From Streptomyces lydicus (lineage in GTDB: Bacteria > Actinomycetota > Actinomycetes > Streptomycetales > Streptomycetaceae), in assembly GCF_000717345.1 (NCBI RefSeq), contig NZ_JNZA01000032.1, forward strand, positions 39,417 through 103,416: 64,000 bases of DNA, written 5' to 3'. The position numbers were made by a program, and so were the translations under genes. Numbering within the stretch: position 1 is the stretch's first letter; every line of letters starts with the position of its first letter. The notes under the pieces are model-generated. The model saw only the letters and a list, made by a program, of their open reading frames with translations. It had not been told where the DNA came from and did no database searches. Positions 24,800 through 33,807 of the stretch are shown here, in pieces.

Positions 24800-25579
24800 T
24801 CAGGTCGAGGTGACGGTGAACAGGCCGCCGTCGGGGTCGCGGACGACGGCCTGCCGGCCCTCGCCGTCGGCCGTGGTGGTCACCGGGGTGACGGTGCCGC
24901 CGGCGGCCACCGCCACGGCCGCCACCTTCTCGATGTCGCGGACCGGGAAGTGGACGTCCCAGCGGGGCCGTACCCGCGGGTCGGGGGCGGACTCGACGGC
25001 GCCGCCGCGCAGCGTGGCGACGGTGTGCGGACCGTCGTGGACGACCACCTGGTCGTGCTCGTAGGTCACCTCGCAGCCGCCCGGCTCGCCCGAGGCCCAA
25101 TCGAAGACCTCCGCGTAGAAGATGGCGGCCTCGAAGGCGTCCCGGGTGCGCAGTTCCAGACGGGCGGGGGCATTGCCCTGCCCGACCGACCAGGCCAGCC
25201 GCTGGCCCTCCCAGAAGCCGAATGTGGCGCCGTCGCGGTCGGCTGCCAGGGCGGCGCGTCCGGGGCCGAGCTTCAGCGGGCCGACCGCGACGGTCGCGCC
25301 GCGCTCGCGGATCCGGTCCGCGGTGAGGTCGGCGTCGTCCACCGCGAAGTACGAGGTCCAGGCCACGGCGATCCGGTAGCTCTGGGCGAGCGCGCCGATG
25401 CCGGCCACCGGCTGCCCGTCGGCCACGGCGACGGAGAACTCCTCGCCGAGGCTGGCCGGCCGGAACCGCCAGCCCAGGACGGCGGAGTAGAAGTCCTGCG
25501 CGGCCCCCAGGTCACGGGCCAGCAGGCTGACCCAGCACGGAGCACCGCGGCCCGGCGTCGCGAGGCCATGGGCCGACAT
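24800..25579 (-). CDS. two-module VOC family protein
   Basis: A 259-residue protein with two glyoxalase-fold modules: the first begins at APCWVSLLARDLGAAQDFYSAVLGW and the second at APARLELRTRDAFEAAIFYAEVFDW, ending in RDPDGGLFTVTS. Two-module VOC proteins of this length are common in Streptomyces and include antibiotic-binding and unassigned enzymes. AGGAGG lies nine bases before the ATG. It is divergent from the SpoIIE-type phosphatase gene. The function is not identifiable from sequence. Confidence 0.9.
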   Translation of the reverse strand: MSAHGLATPGRGAPCWVSLLARDLGAAQDFYSAVLGWRFRPASLGEEFSVAVADGQPVAGIGALAQSYRIAVAWTSYFAVDDADLTADRIRERGATVAVGPLKLGPGRAALAADRDGATFGFWEGQRLAWSVGQGNAPARLELRTRDAFEAAIFYAEVFDWASGEPGGCEVTYEHDQVVVHDGPHTVATLRGGAVESAPDPRVRPRWDVHFPVRDIEKVAAVAVAAGGTVTPVTTTADGEGRQAVVRDPDGGLFTVTST

Positions 25580-25737
25580 GACATCTGCCTCCTGTTGCTT
25601 CGCCCCCTTCGCGCCCCTCCCACTGTGCCAGCGACCCCGCGGGGCCGCACCAAGGGCGCACCCCGCGGGGCAGCGCAGTTGTGCCGGTCTTGATCAGGAT
25701 CGATGCTGTACATACGGAACCGGGCTGGGTTGATGCC

Positions 25738-28134
25738 ATGAACGCATGGAACGCGGTGGAGAGCGCCGAATTCCGTGGTCCCCTCGACGTCACCAGGGCG
25801 GCCACTGCGGTTCTGGACGCCCATGACGTGGTCATCGGGTGGAGCCCGGCGGCCCGGCAGCTGCTGGGCTACCCGCCGGAGGAGGTCCTCGGACGTCCGC
25901 TGCGGACCTTTCTGCCGGCCGCCGAGGTATCCGGTCGGGCGGGGGCCGGACGGCCGCCGGAAGCCTCGCTGAGCGGCATCGAGGTCCGGACGGCCCGGCA
26001 CCGCGACGGCCGGCTGCTGGAGGTGGCGCTCACCACCTGCCGGCTGAACATGCCGGAGTCCGGTACCGAGGGCGTGCCGGCCCGCATCGTGGTGGCGGCC
26101 CCGCTGGCCGAGCAGCAGCTGTGGGAATCCCAGCAGTCGATGCTCGGCGGGCTGGCCACCCAGTCCCCGGTCGGTCTGGGCATCTACGACACCGACCTGC
26201 GGCTGACCTGGGGGAATGCCGCGTTCATCCGGGAGATCGGGCTGCCGCTCAAGGACTTCCTGGGCGTCCGGGCCGAGGCGCTGTACCCGGGCGGCGAGTT
26301 CGTGACCGAGGGGTATCCGCGGACGCTGGACGGGGTGATGCAGCAGGTCCTGGACACCGGTGAGCCGGTCCTCGATCTGCACTTCGTGGGGCAGCAGCCC
26401 TCCGAGCCGGGCCCCGAGCACGTCTGGTCCTGCTCCTACTACCGGCTGCTCGACGCCCGCGGGCAGGTGCTCGGGGTGTGCGAGGACGCCTTCGACATCA
26501 CCGACCGCTATCGGGCCCAGCGCCGGCTGAACCTCCTGGTGGCGGCCGGCCGCCGGATCGGCACCACCCTCGACATGACCGTCACCGCCCGGGAGATGAC
26601 CGAGGTGGCGGTGCCGGACTTCGCCTCCCTGGTGGCCGTCGACCTGGTGGAGTCGGTGCTGGCGGGCGAGGAGCCGGGGCCGCGCGACGGCGCCCTGCCC
26701 ACCCTCGTCCGCGTCGCCACCCGCTCGGCCGGCGACCCGCCGGACGCGTCGCCGCACGACCCGTACCGCCTCGCGTACCCGCCGGGCTCGCTGCCGTACC
26801 GCAGCCTGTCGTCCGGGGGGATGGTGCGCGGGGAGAGCACCATGGTCGTGCCGCTGCGGGCGGGCGGCGCCGCGATGGGGCTGGTCACCTTCACCCGCGA
26901 GGGAGAGCCGGCGTTCTTCGACAAGGGCGAGATCGCACTCGCCGACGAGCTGGTGACCCGCACGGCGGTGTCCCTGGACAACGCGCGCCGCTTCGCCCGC
27001 GAGCACACCGCCGCACTGACCCTCCAGCGCAATCTGCTGCCGCAGCACCTGCCCGAGCAGTCCGCGGTGGATCTGGCCTACCGGTACCTGCCCAGCGACG
27101 ACCGGGCCGGGGTGGGCGGTGACTGGTTCGATGTGATCGGACTGTCCGGTACGCGGGTCGGACTGGTCGTCGGGGACGTGGTGGGCCACGGCCTGGAGGC
27201 GGCGGCGACGATGGGGCGGCTGCGGACGACCGTGCGCGCGCTGGCGCAGCTGGACCTCTCCCCCGACGAGCTGCTGAGCCGGCTGGACGACCTGGTCGGG
27301 CAGAGTGCGGACGCCGGCCCGGACGATGTGGCCACCGGTGTGACCTGCCTGTACGCGGTCTACGACCCGGTCTCGCGGCGCTGCACCATGGCGCGGGCCG
27401 GCCACCTTCCGCCGGCCGTCGTCGAGCCGGGGGGCGGCCTGTCCTTCCCGGAGCTGCCGGCCGGCCCACCACTGGGGCTCGGGGGCCTGCCGTTCGAGTC
27501 GCTGGAGATCGAACTGCCGGTGGGCAGCCTGATCGCGCTGTTCACCGATGGGCTGGTCGAGGGCCGCGACCGGGACATCGAGCGGGGGCTGCGGACGCTG
27601 GGCCAGGTGCTGACCGATCACGACAGACCGCTGGACGAGCTGTGCGACCGCGCGCTGGCCGAACTGCTGCCGGACGGGCCGGGCGCCGACGACTCGGCGC
27701 TGCTGCTGGTGCGCACCCGCGAGCTGGGCGTCCGGCAGGTGACGGCCTGGGAGCTGCCCGCCGAGCCGGCGGCGGTCGGCCGGGCCCGGGAGCTGGCCAC
27801 CCGGCAGCTGCGCGAGTGGGGCCTGGAGGAGCTGACGTACACCACCGAACTTGCGGTGAGCGAGCTGGTCACCAATGCAATACGGCACGCGTCGGGGCCG
27901 CTGCACCTGCGGCTGCTGCGGGACCGGACGCTGCTGACCGAGGTCTCGGACACCGGGCACACCTCGCCGCACCTACGGCACGCGGCCAGCGACGACGAGG
28001 GCGGCCGGGGCCTGTTCATCGTGGCGCAGCTGGTGCAGCGCTGGGGGACGCGCTACACGCCGTACGGCAAGACGATCTGGACCGAGCAGGCGTTTCCGCC
28101 GGACTATCCCGGTGCCCCGCGGACGGGCGGCTGA
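25738..28134 (+). CDS. PAS/GAF-containing SpoIIE-family phosphatase with HATPase domain
   Basis: A 798-residue signalling protein. Domain order: PAS at about 10-120 (AATAVLDAHDVVIGWSPAAR), a second PAS at about 135-270 (QSPVGLGIYDTDLRLTWGN), GAF at about 285-440, PP2C/SpoIIE phosphatase at about 455-655 with the metal-binding GGDWFDV and VGDVVGHG motifs, and a C-terminal anti-sigma-like HATPase (TTELAVSELVTNAIRHA, GGRGLFIV). Proteins of this layout dephosphorylate anti-anti-sigma factors and may bind sigma factors through the HATPase part. ATG at 25738 is chosen; GTG at 25681 would add 19 residues. No partner genes are adjacent. Confidence 0.9.
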   Translation: MNAWNAVESAEFRGPLDVTRAATAVLDAHDVVIGWSPAARQLLGYPPEEVLGRPLRTFLPAAEVSGRAGAGRPPEASLSGIEVRTARHRDGRLLEVALTTCRLNMPESGTEGVPARIVVAAPLAEQQLWESQQSMLGGLATQSPVGLGIYDTDLRLTWGNAAFIREIGLPLKDFLGVRAEALYPGGEFVTEGYPRTLDGVMQQVLDTGEPVLDLHFVGQQPSEPGPEHVWSCSYYRLLDARGQVLGVCEDAFDITDRYRAQRRLNLLVAAGRRIGTTLDMTVTAREMTEVAVPDFASLVAVDLVESVLAGEEPGPRDGALPTLVRVATRSAGDPPDASPHDPYRLAYPPGSLPYRSLSSGGMVRGESTMVVPLRAGGAAMGLVTFTREGEPAFFDKGEIALADELVTRTAVSLDNARRFAREHTAALTLQRNLLPQHLPEQSAVDLAYRYLPSDDRAGVGGDWFDVIGLSGTRVGLVVGDVVGHGLEAAATMGRLRTTVRALAQLDLSPDELLSRLDDLVGQSADAGPDDVATGVTCLYAVYDPVSRRCTMARAGHLPPAVVEPGGGLSFPELPAGPPLGLGGLPFESLEIELPVGSLIALFTDGLVEGRDRDIERGLRTLGQVLTDHDRPLDELCDRALAELLPDGPGADDSALLLVRTRELGVRQVTAWELPAEPAAVGRARELATRQLREWGLEELTYTTELAVSELVTNAIRHASGPLHLRLLRDRTLLTEVSDTGHTSPHLRHAASDDEGGRGLFIVAQLVQRWGTRYTPYGKTIWTEQAFPPDYPGAPRTGG

Positions 28135-28247
28135 GGGGGTGCACGGGGCCGGGTCCGGCGCACGTCGTGCGGGTGTTCGGAGGCAGTCCCATGATGGAAC
28201 CAAGCGAGGTCCCGGCGACTCGGCGGGCGCGGACACGAGGAGGACCT

Positions 28248-28439
28248 GTGACGAGCAATGGCAGGGAGCATGCGGCCGAGAACCGGCCGGCCGAGCTGTA
28301 CACCGGCAGCGAGCGGCCCTACGACCCGGAGGACCTGGTGAAGGTCTCCGGCCGCGAGCCCACCCCCAGGGCCCTGGAGTGGGCCAGGCGCCTCATGGCG
28401 GAGGAAGGCCAGGGCGCCATAGAGCGGTATCTGCCGTGA
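28248..28439 (+). CDS. small conserved hypothetical protein
   Basis: A 63-residue hydrophilic protein not recognised as any named family. It starts at a GTG with a near-perfect GAGGAGG ribosome site five bases upstream, which makes it a real gene despite its size. The C-terminal half (PTPRALEWARRLMAEEGQGAIERYLP) is predicted helical and reads like a conserved actinomycete small protein. It lies 113 bp after the SpoIIE-type phosphatase gene on the same strand, so it may be cotranscribed. Confidence 0.75.
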   Translation: MTSNGREHAAENRPAELYTGSERPYDPEDLVKVSGREPTPRALEWARRLMAEEGQGAIERYLP

Positions 28440-28476
28440 GGCCCGCGCCTCGGTGAGGGCGGCCGGGCCGGCCCGG

Positions 28477-28501
28477 GGACGTGCCCCGCGGGGACACGTC
28501 C
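28477..28501. terminator. hairpin between convergent genes
   Basis: GGACGTG at 28477-28483 pairs perfectly with CACGTCC at 28495-28501, with an inner CCCC/GGGG pairing. It lies between the small hypothetical gene and the converging GH15 gene and can serve both strands. Confidence 0.65.
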
Positions 28502-30292
28502 TCAGGCCGGCGTGGCCGCCGCGGTCGTCTCGGTGAGCAGGAACGCCGTGTTGACCAGCGCGACGTGGGTGAACGCCTGCGGGGTGTTGCCCAGTTGGCG
28601 CCGCTCGGCGGGGTCCCACTCCTCCGAGAGCAGCCCCACGTCGCTGGCGGAGGACAGCACCTGGCCGAACAGCTCGCGGGCGGCGTCGGTGCGGCCGGTC
28701 GCGGCCAGCGCGTCGGCGAGCCAGAAGGAGCAGGCCAGGAACGTGCCCTCGGTGCCGGGCAGTCCGTCGATCCCGGCCTCGTCGGCGTAGCGGCGGACGA
28801 AGCCACCGTGGTCGAGTTCGTCGCGCACCGCGTCGACGGTGCGGATCACCCGTGGGTCGTCCGGTGGCAGGAAGCCGGTCTTGGCGACGAACAGGGTGGC
28901 CGCGTCCAGCTGCTGGCTGCCGTAGTGCTGGACGAAGACCCCGCGCTCGGGGTCGTAACCGTGCGCGCAGACGTCGGCGTGCACCGCGTCGCGCATCGCC
29001 CGCCAGCGGTCGACGGGGGCCGGGAGGCCGGTGGCCCGGGCCATCCGGACCGCGCGGTCCGCGGCGACCCAGGACATGACCTTGGAGTGCACCCAGTGCC
29101 GGCGGCCGCCCCGTCCCTCCCACAGGCCCTCGTCGGGCTCCTGCCAGTGCGTTTCGAGGAAGGACATCAGGATCCGCAGCAGGACCCAGACATGACGCTC
29201 CATCGGGATGCCGGCCCGCAGCGCGAGGTAGAGGGTGTCGACCACCTCGCCGTAGATGTCGAGCTGGAGCTGGTCGACCGCGGCGTTGCCGAAGCGGACC
29301 GGCACGGAGTTCTCGTAGCCCGGCAGCCAGTCGGCGGCGACCTCGGGCAGCCGGCGTTCACCGGCGACGCCGTACACGCTCTGCAGGTCCCGCGGGTCGC
29401 CGGCGATGGCGCGGACCAGCCACTGCCGCCAGGCCGCCGCCTCCTCACGGAAGCCGCCGCGCAGCAGGGCGGACAGCGTCATGCTGGAGTCGCGCAGCCA
29501 GCAGAAGCGGTAGTCCCAATTGCGTTCCCCGCCGATGCGTTCGGGCAGGGAGGCGCTGGCCGCGGCGACGATCCCGCCGGTCGGCCGGTAGGCGAGGGCC
29601 TTGAGGGTGATCAGCGAGCGCAGTACGGCGTCGTGCCACGCCCCGTCGTAACGGCATCCCGCCGTCCAGCGCTGCCAGCCCTCGGTGGTCTCGCGCAGGG
29701 CGCGGTCGGGGTCGACGCGGTGGGTGTTGGGCTGGTGGGAGGGCTGCCAGGTGAGGACGAACGGCACCCGGTCGCCGGCCCGCACGGTGAACTCCGAGCG
29801 GGTGACGCCGTCACGGCCGTAGGTGTGCACGCCGGGGGCGAGCCGCAGCCAGGCGGAGTCCGGCCCGGCCACCGCGATGCGGTGGTGCTCGGTGCGCCGC
29901 ACCCAGGGGGCGATCCGGCCGTAGTTGAAGCGCAGCCGCAGGTCGCTGCGCATCTCGACGCTGCCGCGCAGCCCTTCGACGAGGCGTACCAGGCGCGGTG
30001 GGTGGTCGCCGCGCTGCGGCATGAAGTCGATGACGCGTACCGCGCCGTCCGGTGTCTCCCAGGTCGTCTCCAGGACCAGGGTGTCGCCGCGGTAGGCGCG
30101 GTCGGTGCACGGCCCGGCGTCGGTCGGGGCGATCTGCCAGCGGCCCTGCTGCTCGTCGCCGAGGAGCGCCGCGAAGCAGCTGGGCGAGTCGAAACGGGGC
30201 AGGCACAGCCAGTCCACCGAGCCGTCCCTGCCCACGAGCGCGGCGGTCTGCAGATCGCCCAGGAGGGCGTAGTCCTCGATGCGTCCCGGCAT
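28502..30292 (-). CDS. glycoside hydrolase family 15 protein (trehalase/glucoamylase type)
   Basis: A 596-residue cytosolic GH15 enzyme. The N-terminal signature is seen in IEDYALLGDLQTAALVGRDG and SVDWLCLPRFDSPSCFAALLG, followed by a beta-sandwich and the (alpha/alpha)6 barrel with NWDYRFCWLRDSS and, in the second half, GLWEGRGGRRHWVHSKVMSW, which carries barrel active-site residues. Proteins with this N-terminal motif in mycobacteria are trehalases; others are glucoamylase- or dextranase-like. The ATG at 30292 has GGGAG upstream; upstream frame is antisense to the methyltransferase gene. No signal peptide is seen. Confidence 0.93.
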   Translation of the reverse strand: MPGRIEDYALLGDLQTAALVGRDGSVDWLCLPRFDSPSCFAALLGDEQQGRWQIAPTDAGPCTDRAYRGDTLVLETTWETPDGAVRVIDFMPQRGDHPPRLVRLVEGLRGSVEMRSDLRLRFNYGRIAPWVRRTEHHRIAVAGPDSAWLRLAPGVHTYGRDGVTRSEFTVRAGDRVPFVLTWQPSHQPNTHRVDPDRALRETTEGWQRWTAGCRYDGAWHDAVLRSLITLKALAYRPTGGIVAAASASLPERIGGERNWDYRFCWLRDSSMTLSALLRGGFREEAAAWRQWLVRAIAGDPRDLQSVYGVAGERRLPEVAADWLPGYENSVPVRFGNAAVDQLQLDIYGEVVDTLYLALRAGIPMERHVWVLLRILMSFLETHWQEPDEGLWEGRGGRRHWVHSKVMSWVAADRAVRMARATGLPAPVDRWRAMRDAVHADVCAHGYDPERGVFVQHYGSQQLDAATLFVAKTGFLPPDDPRVIRTVDAVRDELDHGGFVRRYADEAGIDGLPGTEGTFLACSFWLADALAATGRTDAARELFGQVLSSASDVGLLSEEWDPAERRQLGNTPQAFTHVALVNTAFLLTETTAAATPA

Positions 30293-30469
30293 TGGTGGCT
30301 CCCTCGGACTTCCATTCTGCGAGCGGACGGCGGTCGGCGCGACCGCCGTCGTGCCGGTCCCGTCCCGCGGGGCCCGGGGCCGCCGCCAGCTGGTCCGCTT
30401 GCGGCGGGTATGGGATAGTAGGAGGCTTTTTCTGGAGCGTGGGATCCCTCGTGAGGGGAGGACCGCTCG

Positions 30470-31276
30470 ATGTCGCGTGAGCAGTGGGTGCCCGAGGGGA
30501 CGGACCAGGAGACACCGAACGTCGCCCGGGTCTACGACTGCTATCTGGGCGGTTCGCACAACTTCGCGGTGGACCGGGACCTGGCGCGCAAAGCCGTCGA
30601 ACTGTGGCCCGACCTGCCGTTGATCATGCGCGCCAACCGCGCGTTCCTGCGCCGTTCCGTGCAGTATCTGGCCGGCGACGGCATCACCCGCTTCCTCGAC
30701 CTCGGCTCCGGCATCCCGACGTTCGGACCGGTCCACGAGATGGCCCGGCTGATCCAGCCGACGGCCCGGGTGGTCTACGTCGACATCGACCCGGTGGCGG
30801 TGCAGCACAGCCTGCTGCTGGTGGCGGACGACCCGCTGTGCGCCGTGGTCCAGGCGGACCTGCGCGACACCGAGACGCTGCTGAAGCAGCCCGCGGTCGC
30901 CGAATTGCTGGAACCCGGCGAGCGGGTCGCGGTGTTGCTGCTGGCCGTACTGCACTTCGTGACGGACGAGGAGGACCCGGCGCGGATCGTCCGGGTGCTG
31001 CGTGAGGCGATGCCGCCGGGCAGCGCGCTGGCGCTCTCGCACGGCACGCTGGGCGGCCGGCCGGAACTGGCACGTCAGCACCAGGAGCTGTACGCCCAGG
31101 CGTCGGCGCCGCTGACCATGCGCTCGCGGGACCGCATCGTGGCGCTGTTCGAGGGCTTCGAGCTGATCGACCCGGGCGTGGTCTACCTCCCGCAGTGGCG
31201 GCCGCAGCACCCGGAGTCGGTGGGCCCGCACCCCGAGCTGGTCACCGGCCTCGCGGGCGTGGGGATACGGCCGTGA
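30470..31276 (+). CDS. SAM-dependent methyltransferase of the actinomycete DUF574 type
   Basis: A 268-residue protein of the S-adenosylmethionine methyltransferase family abundant in Streptomyces. The family opening is seen as TPNVARVYDCYLGGSHNFAVD, then FLDLGSGIPT as the SAM-binding motif I, VVYVDIDPVAVQHS as motif II, and ALALSHGTLGG later. A GGGAGGACC ribosome site precedes the ATG. It ends in a four-base GTGA overlap with the PAS-GGDEF-EAL gene, so the two are translationally coupled. The substrate of this family is not established, and the coupling to a c-di-GMP enzyme is worth noting. Confidence 0.9.
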   Translation: MSREQWVPEGTDQETPNVARVYDCYLGGSHNFAVDRDLARKAVELWPDLPLIMRANRAFLRRSVQYLAGDGITRFLDLGSGIPTFGPVHEMARLIQPTARVVYVDIDPVAVQHSLLLVADDPLCAVVQADLRDTETLLKQPAVAELLEPGERVAVLLLAVLHFVTDEEDPARIVRVLREAMPPGSALALSHGTLGGRPELARQHQELYAQASAPLTMRSRDRIVALFEGFELIDPGVVYLPQWRPQHPESVGPHPELVTGLAGVGIRP

Positions 31277-33414
31277 GCGGCCCGCCGGCCGGCCGGGTGG
31301 ACCCCGCCGCGGTCCGCTTCCGTGACTCCTGGTCCCGGCTTTTGCGGGACGGTCACGGCACGGTGGTGAGCCCGGCGATCCTGGGCCCGTTGGTGTACCG
31401 CACGGCGGAGTTGCTGGCCCGGGCGCACGGCGAGGACCCGTTCGACGCCTCGCTGGCCGAGCAGGCCGGGGCGCTGCTCGTCGATGCCCAGTTCACCGAT
31501 CCGGTGGTGCTCGCGCGGGCCGTCGCGCTGCTCCAGCAGTGGCCGCCGGCGGACGACCGGGGACCGGCGCTGACCGGGGCGTTCGCCGCGGGCTGGTCGG
31601 CCGCGCTGCGCGACCGGACGCTGCGCGAACAGGAGGCGACCCGGCTCGCGGTGGACCTGGCGCGGCGCGGCGCGGAGCGGGCGCTGTACGCGTCGGAGGC
31701 ACGGTTCCGGGCGATGTTCGAGCGGGCCGCGGTCGGCATCGGGTTCGCCGATCTGGAGGGGAACGTCCTGACGGTGAACAGCGCGCTGCAGGAGATGTTC
31801 GGCGCGACCGTCGAGGAGTTGCGCCACCTGAACATCGCGACGATGGTGCACCCCCAGGACGCGCCCCGGATCTGGGAGATGTACCGCGACCTGATCGGGG
31901 GGAAGCGCGAGCAGTTCCAGTGCGACAAGCCGTACTACCGGCAGGACGGCGAGGTGATCTGGACGCATCTGACCGTGTCACTGATCCGCGACGAGGACGG
32001 AACGCCCCGTTACCAGGTGGCGATGCTGGAGGACATCACCGACCAGCACCGGCTCCAGGAGCGGCTGCGCTATCAGGCCACTCACGATCCGCTGACCGGC
32101 CTGTGGAACCGGACGGCGTTCTTCGAACGGCTGGAGGCGCTGTTCGCCGACCCCGAGCCGGAGGCGCGGTTCGGCCTGTGCTCGGTGGATCTGGACGGCT
32201 TCAAGAACATCAACGACAGCCTCGGCCACGCGACCGGCGACCAGCTGCTGAGTTCGGTGGCGGACCGGCTGCACTCCAGCCTGGCGCCGCTGGGCCACAT
32301 GGTGGCCCGGCTGGGCGGCGACGAGTTCATCGTGCTGCTGGAGAACTGCCGCGGGCAGCAGGAGGGCATCGCGGCCGCACAGACGGTACTGGCGGCGCTG
32401 GCGCCGCCGTTCCTGATCGACGGCCAGCAGCTGGCGGTCCGGGCGAGCGTCGGGGTGGTGGAGCAGCCACTCTCGGCGACCACTCCGGGTGCCGCGATGC
32501 GCAGCGCCGATCTGACGCTGTACCGGGCGAAGAGCGAGGGCCGCGGCCGGTGGACGCTGTTCGACTCCCGGCGCAACGCGGTGGCGGTCAGCCAGTACGC
32601 GATGTCGATGCGGATCCCGATGGCGCTGGACCGCGGGGAGTTCTTCCTGGAGTACCAGCCGCTGTGCACGCTCGACGACGGTGCGATGGTGGCGGTGGAG
32701 GCGCTGGTGCGCTGGCGGCACCCGGAGTTGGGGGTGCTGGGCCCGGAGGAGTTCATCGCGACGGCCGAGGACAGCGGGCTGATCATCCCGCTGGGCCGGT
32801 GGGTGCTGGGGAAGGCGTGCCACCAGGCGGCGCGCTGGTCGGCGCGGTTCGGTGCGGCGGCGCCGCGGATGAACGTCAATCTGGCGGTGCGGCAGGCACG
32901 GAACGCCGAGCTGATCGCGGACATCGACCGGATCCTCCAGGAGAGCGCTCTGGAGCCGGGAAAGCTCCAGTTGGAGATCACCGAGAGCGCGATGCTCGGG
33001 CCGCGGGACCCGGCGCTCCAGGCGCTGCGGGAACTGGTCGGCATGGGGGTGTCGCTGACGGTGGACGACTTCGGCACCGGCTGGTCGAATCTGGCGTACC
33101 TGCGGACGCTTCCGGTGGCCGGACTGAAGATCGCCGGGGCGTTCGTCTCGGACCTGCACTCGGCCGGTGAGGACCCGCTGGGCTGGCGGATCATCGGCGG
33201 GATGGTGTCGCTGGCGCACCAGCTGGGGCTGACGGTGACGGCGGAGGGCGTGGAGACCGCGGCGGACGCGGACCGGCTGCGGTCGATGGGCTGCGACTGC
33301 GCCCAGGGCTGGCACTACGGGCGGCCGGCGCGGCCCGGTGACATCACCCGCCGGATCGTCGAGGCCGCGGGCGGAACGCGTCGTGGCCCCGACGGGGCGG
33401 GTCGCGACACCTAA
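31273..33414 (+). CDS. PAS-GGDEF-EAL cyclic-di-GMP turnover protein
   Basis: A 713-residue cytosolic protein. An N-terminal helical region (1-135) precedes a PAS domain (about 140-260), then a diguanylate cyclase domain with intact GGDEF at 348-352 and an EAL phosphodiesterase domain with EAL at 476-478, plus DDFGTGWSNL and TAEGVE. Both active-site motifs look complete, so it could make and degrade c-di-GMP; the architecture matches Streptomyces RmdA, but identity is not proven. The GTG start overlaps the methyltransferase stop as GTGA. It lies immediately before an exopolysaccharide-type gene cluster, a process c-di-GMP often controls. Confidence 0.92.
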   Translation: MSGPPAGRVDPAAVRFRDSWSRLLRDGHGTVVSPAILGPLVYRTAELLARAHGEDPFDASLAEQAGALLVDAQFTDPVVLARAVALLQQWPPADDRGPALTGAFAAGWSAALRDRTLREQEATRLAVDLARRGAERALYASEARFRAMFERAAVGIGFADLEGNVLTVNSALQEMFGATVEELRHLNIATMVHPQDAPRIWEMYRDLIGGKREQFQCDKPYYRQDGEVIWTHLTVSLIRDEDGTPRYQVAMLEDITDQHRLQERLRYQATHDPLTGLWNRTAFFERLEALFADPEPEARFGLCSVDLDGFKNINDSLGHATGDQLLSSVADRLHSSLAPLGHMVARLGGDEFIVLLENCRGQQEGIAAAQTVLAALAPPFLIDGQQLAVRASVGVVEQPLSATTPGAAMRSADLTLYRAKSEGRGRWTLFDSRRNAVAVSQYAMSMRIPMALDRGEFFLEYQPLCTLDDGAMVAVEALVRWRHPELGVLGPEEFIATAEDSGLIIPLGRWVLGKACHQAARWSARFGAAAPRMNVNLAVRQARNAELIADIDRILQESALEPGKLQLEITESAMLGPRDPALQALRELVGMGVSLTVDDFGTGWSNLAYLRTLPVAGLKIAGAFVSDLHSAGEDPLGWRIIGGMVSLAHQLGLTVTAEGVETAADADRLRSMGCDCAQGWHYGRPARPGDITRRIVEAAGGTRRGPDGAGRDT

Positions 33415-33456
33415 CGGTAAATAAACCGCAAATTGCTGTTTTCCGGACAAATACTC

Positions 33457-33486
33457 TTGACCTGGCGTTGACGACCTGCCCATGAT
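33457..33486 (+). promoter_or_regulatory. candidate promoter of the polysaccharide locus
   Basis: TTGACC at 33457-33462 and CATGAT at 33481-33486 are separated by 18 bp, a reasonable HrdB-type promoter. It lies just after the GGDEF-EAL gene in a locally AT-rich stretch. Transcription would start near 33493, leaving a leader of about 315 nt before the first glycosyltransferase. Confidence 0.45.
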
Positions 33487-33492
33487 GGGGCC

Positions 33493-33807
33493 CTGGCACC
33501 GCAGGCAATCGCGAACATCCAGTTCCGCGGCCGCAGCGGAAAGCACATCGCCAGTTGTGGTGGTCGACGCTTCACGCGTCCGAGAACGAACGACGCCTCG
33601 CGTCCGAGGCCCGGCGATCAGAGCGCACAGGGGTACCTCTTTCCGTACCCCGCGGCCTCGTTGCACGTTCTCCATTGCCTCGCGGGTGTACCGCGCCTTC
33701 TCCACAGGCCCCGACGGCCCGGCCGCCGGTGTACACCCCTACACCTCCCGGGTCTGCCCACGGCCCCGGCCCTGGGCCCCCGTTGCCTCTCGTAAGGCAG
33801 TCAGCCC
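33493..33807 (+). other. long structured 5' leader of the polysaccharide locus
   Basis: This gene-free stretch carries four consecutive hairpins: 33523-33541 (TTCCGC/GCGGAA), 33566-33580 (GACGC/GCGTC), 33595-33610 (GCCTCG/CGAGGC, perfect 6 bp) and 33630-33651 (GGGGTAC/GTACCCC, perfect 7 bp). An ATCGCC/GGCGAT pair encloses part of it. The density and perfection of the stems suggest a structured RNA, possibly a riboswitch; I cannot assign a class. Confidence 0.45.

Noticed and set aside
33493..33807. A named riboswitch (ydaO or c-di-GMP class)
   Set aside because: Hairpins are clear, but I could not line up a conserved core, so only a structured leader is claimed.
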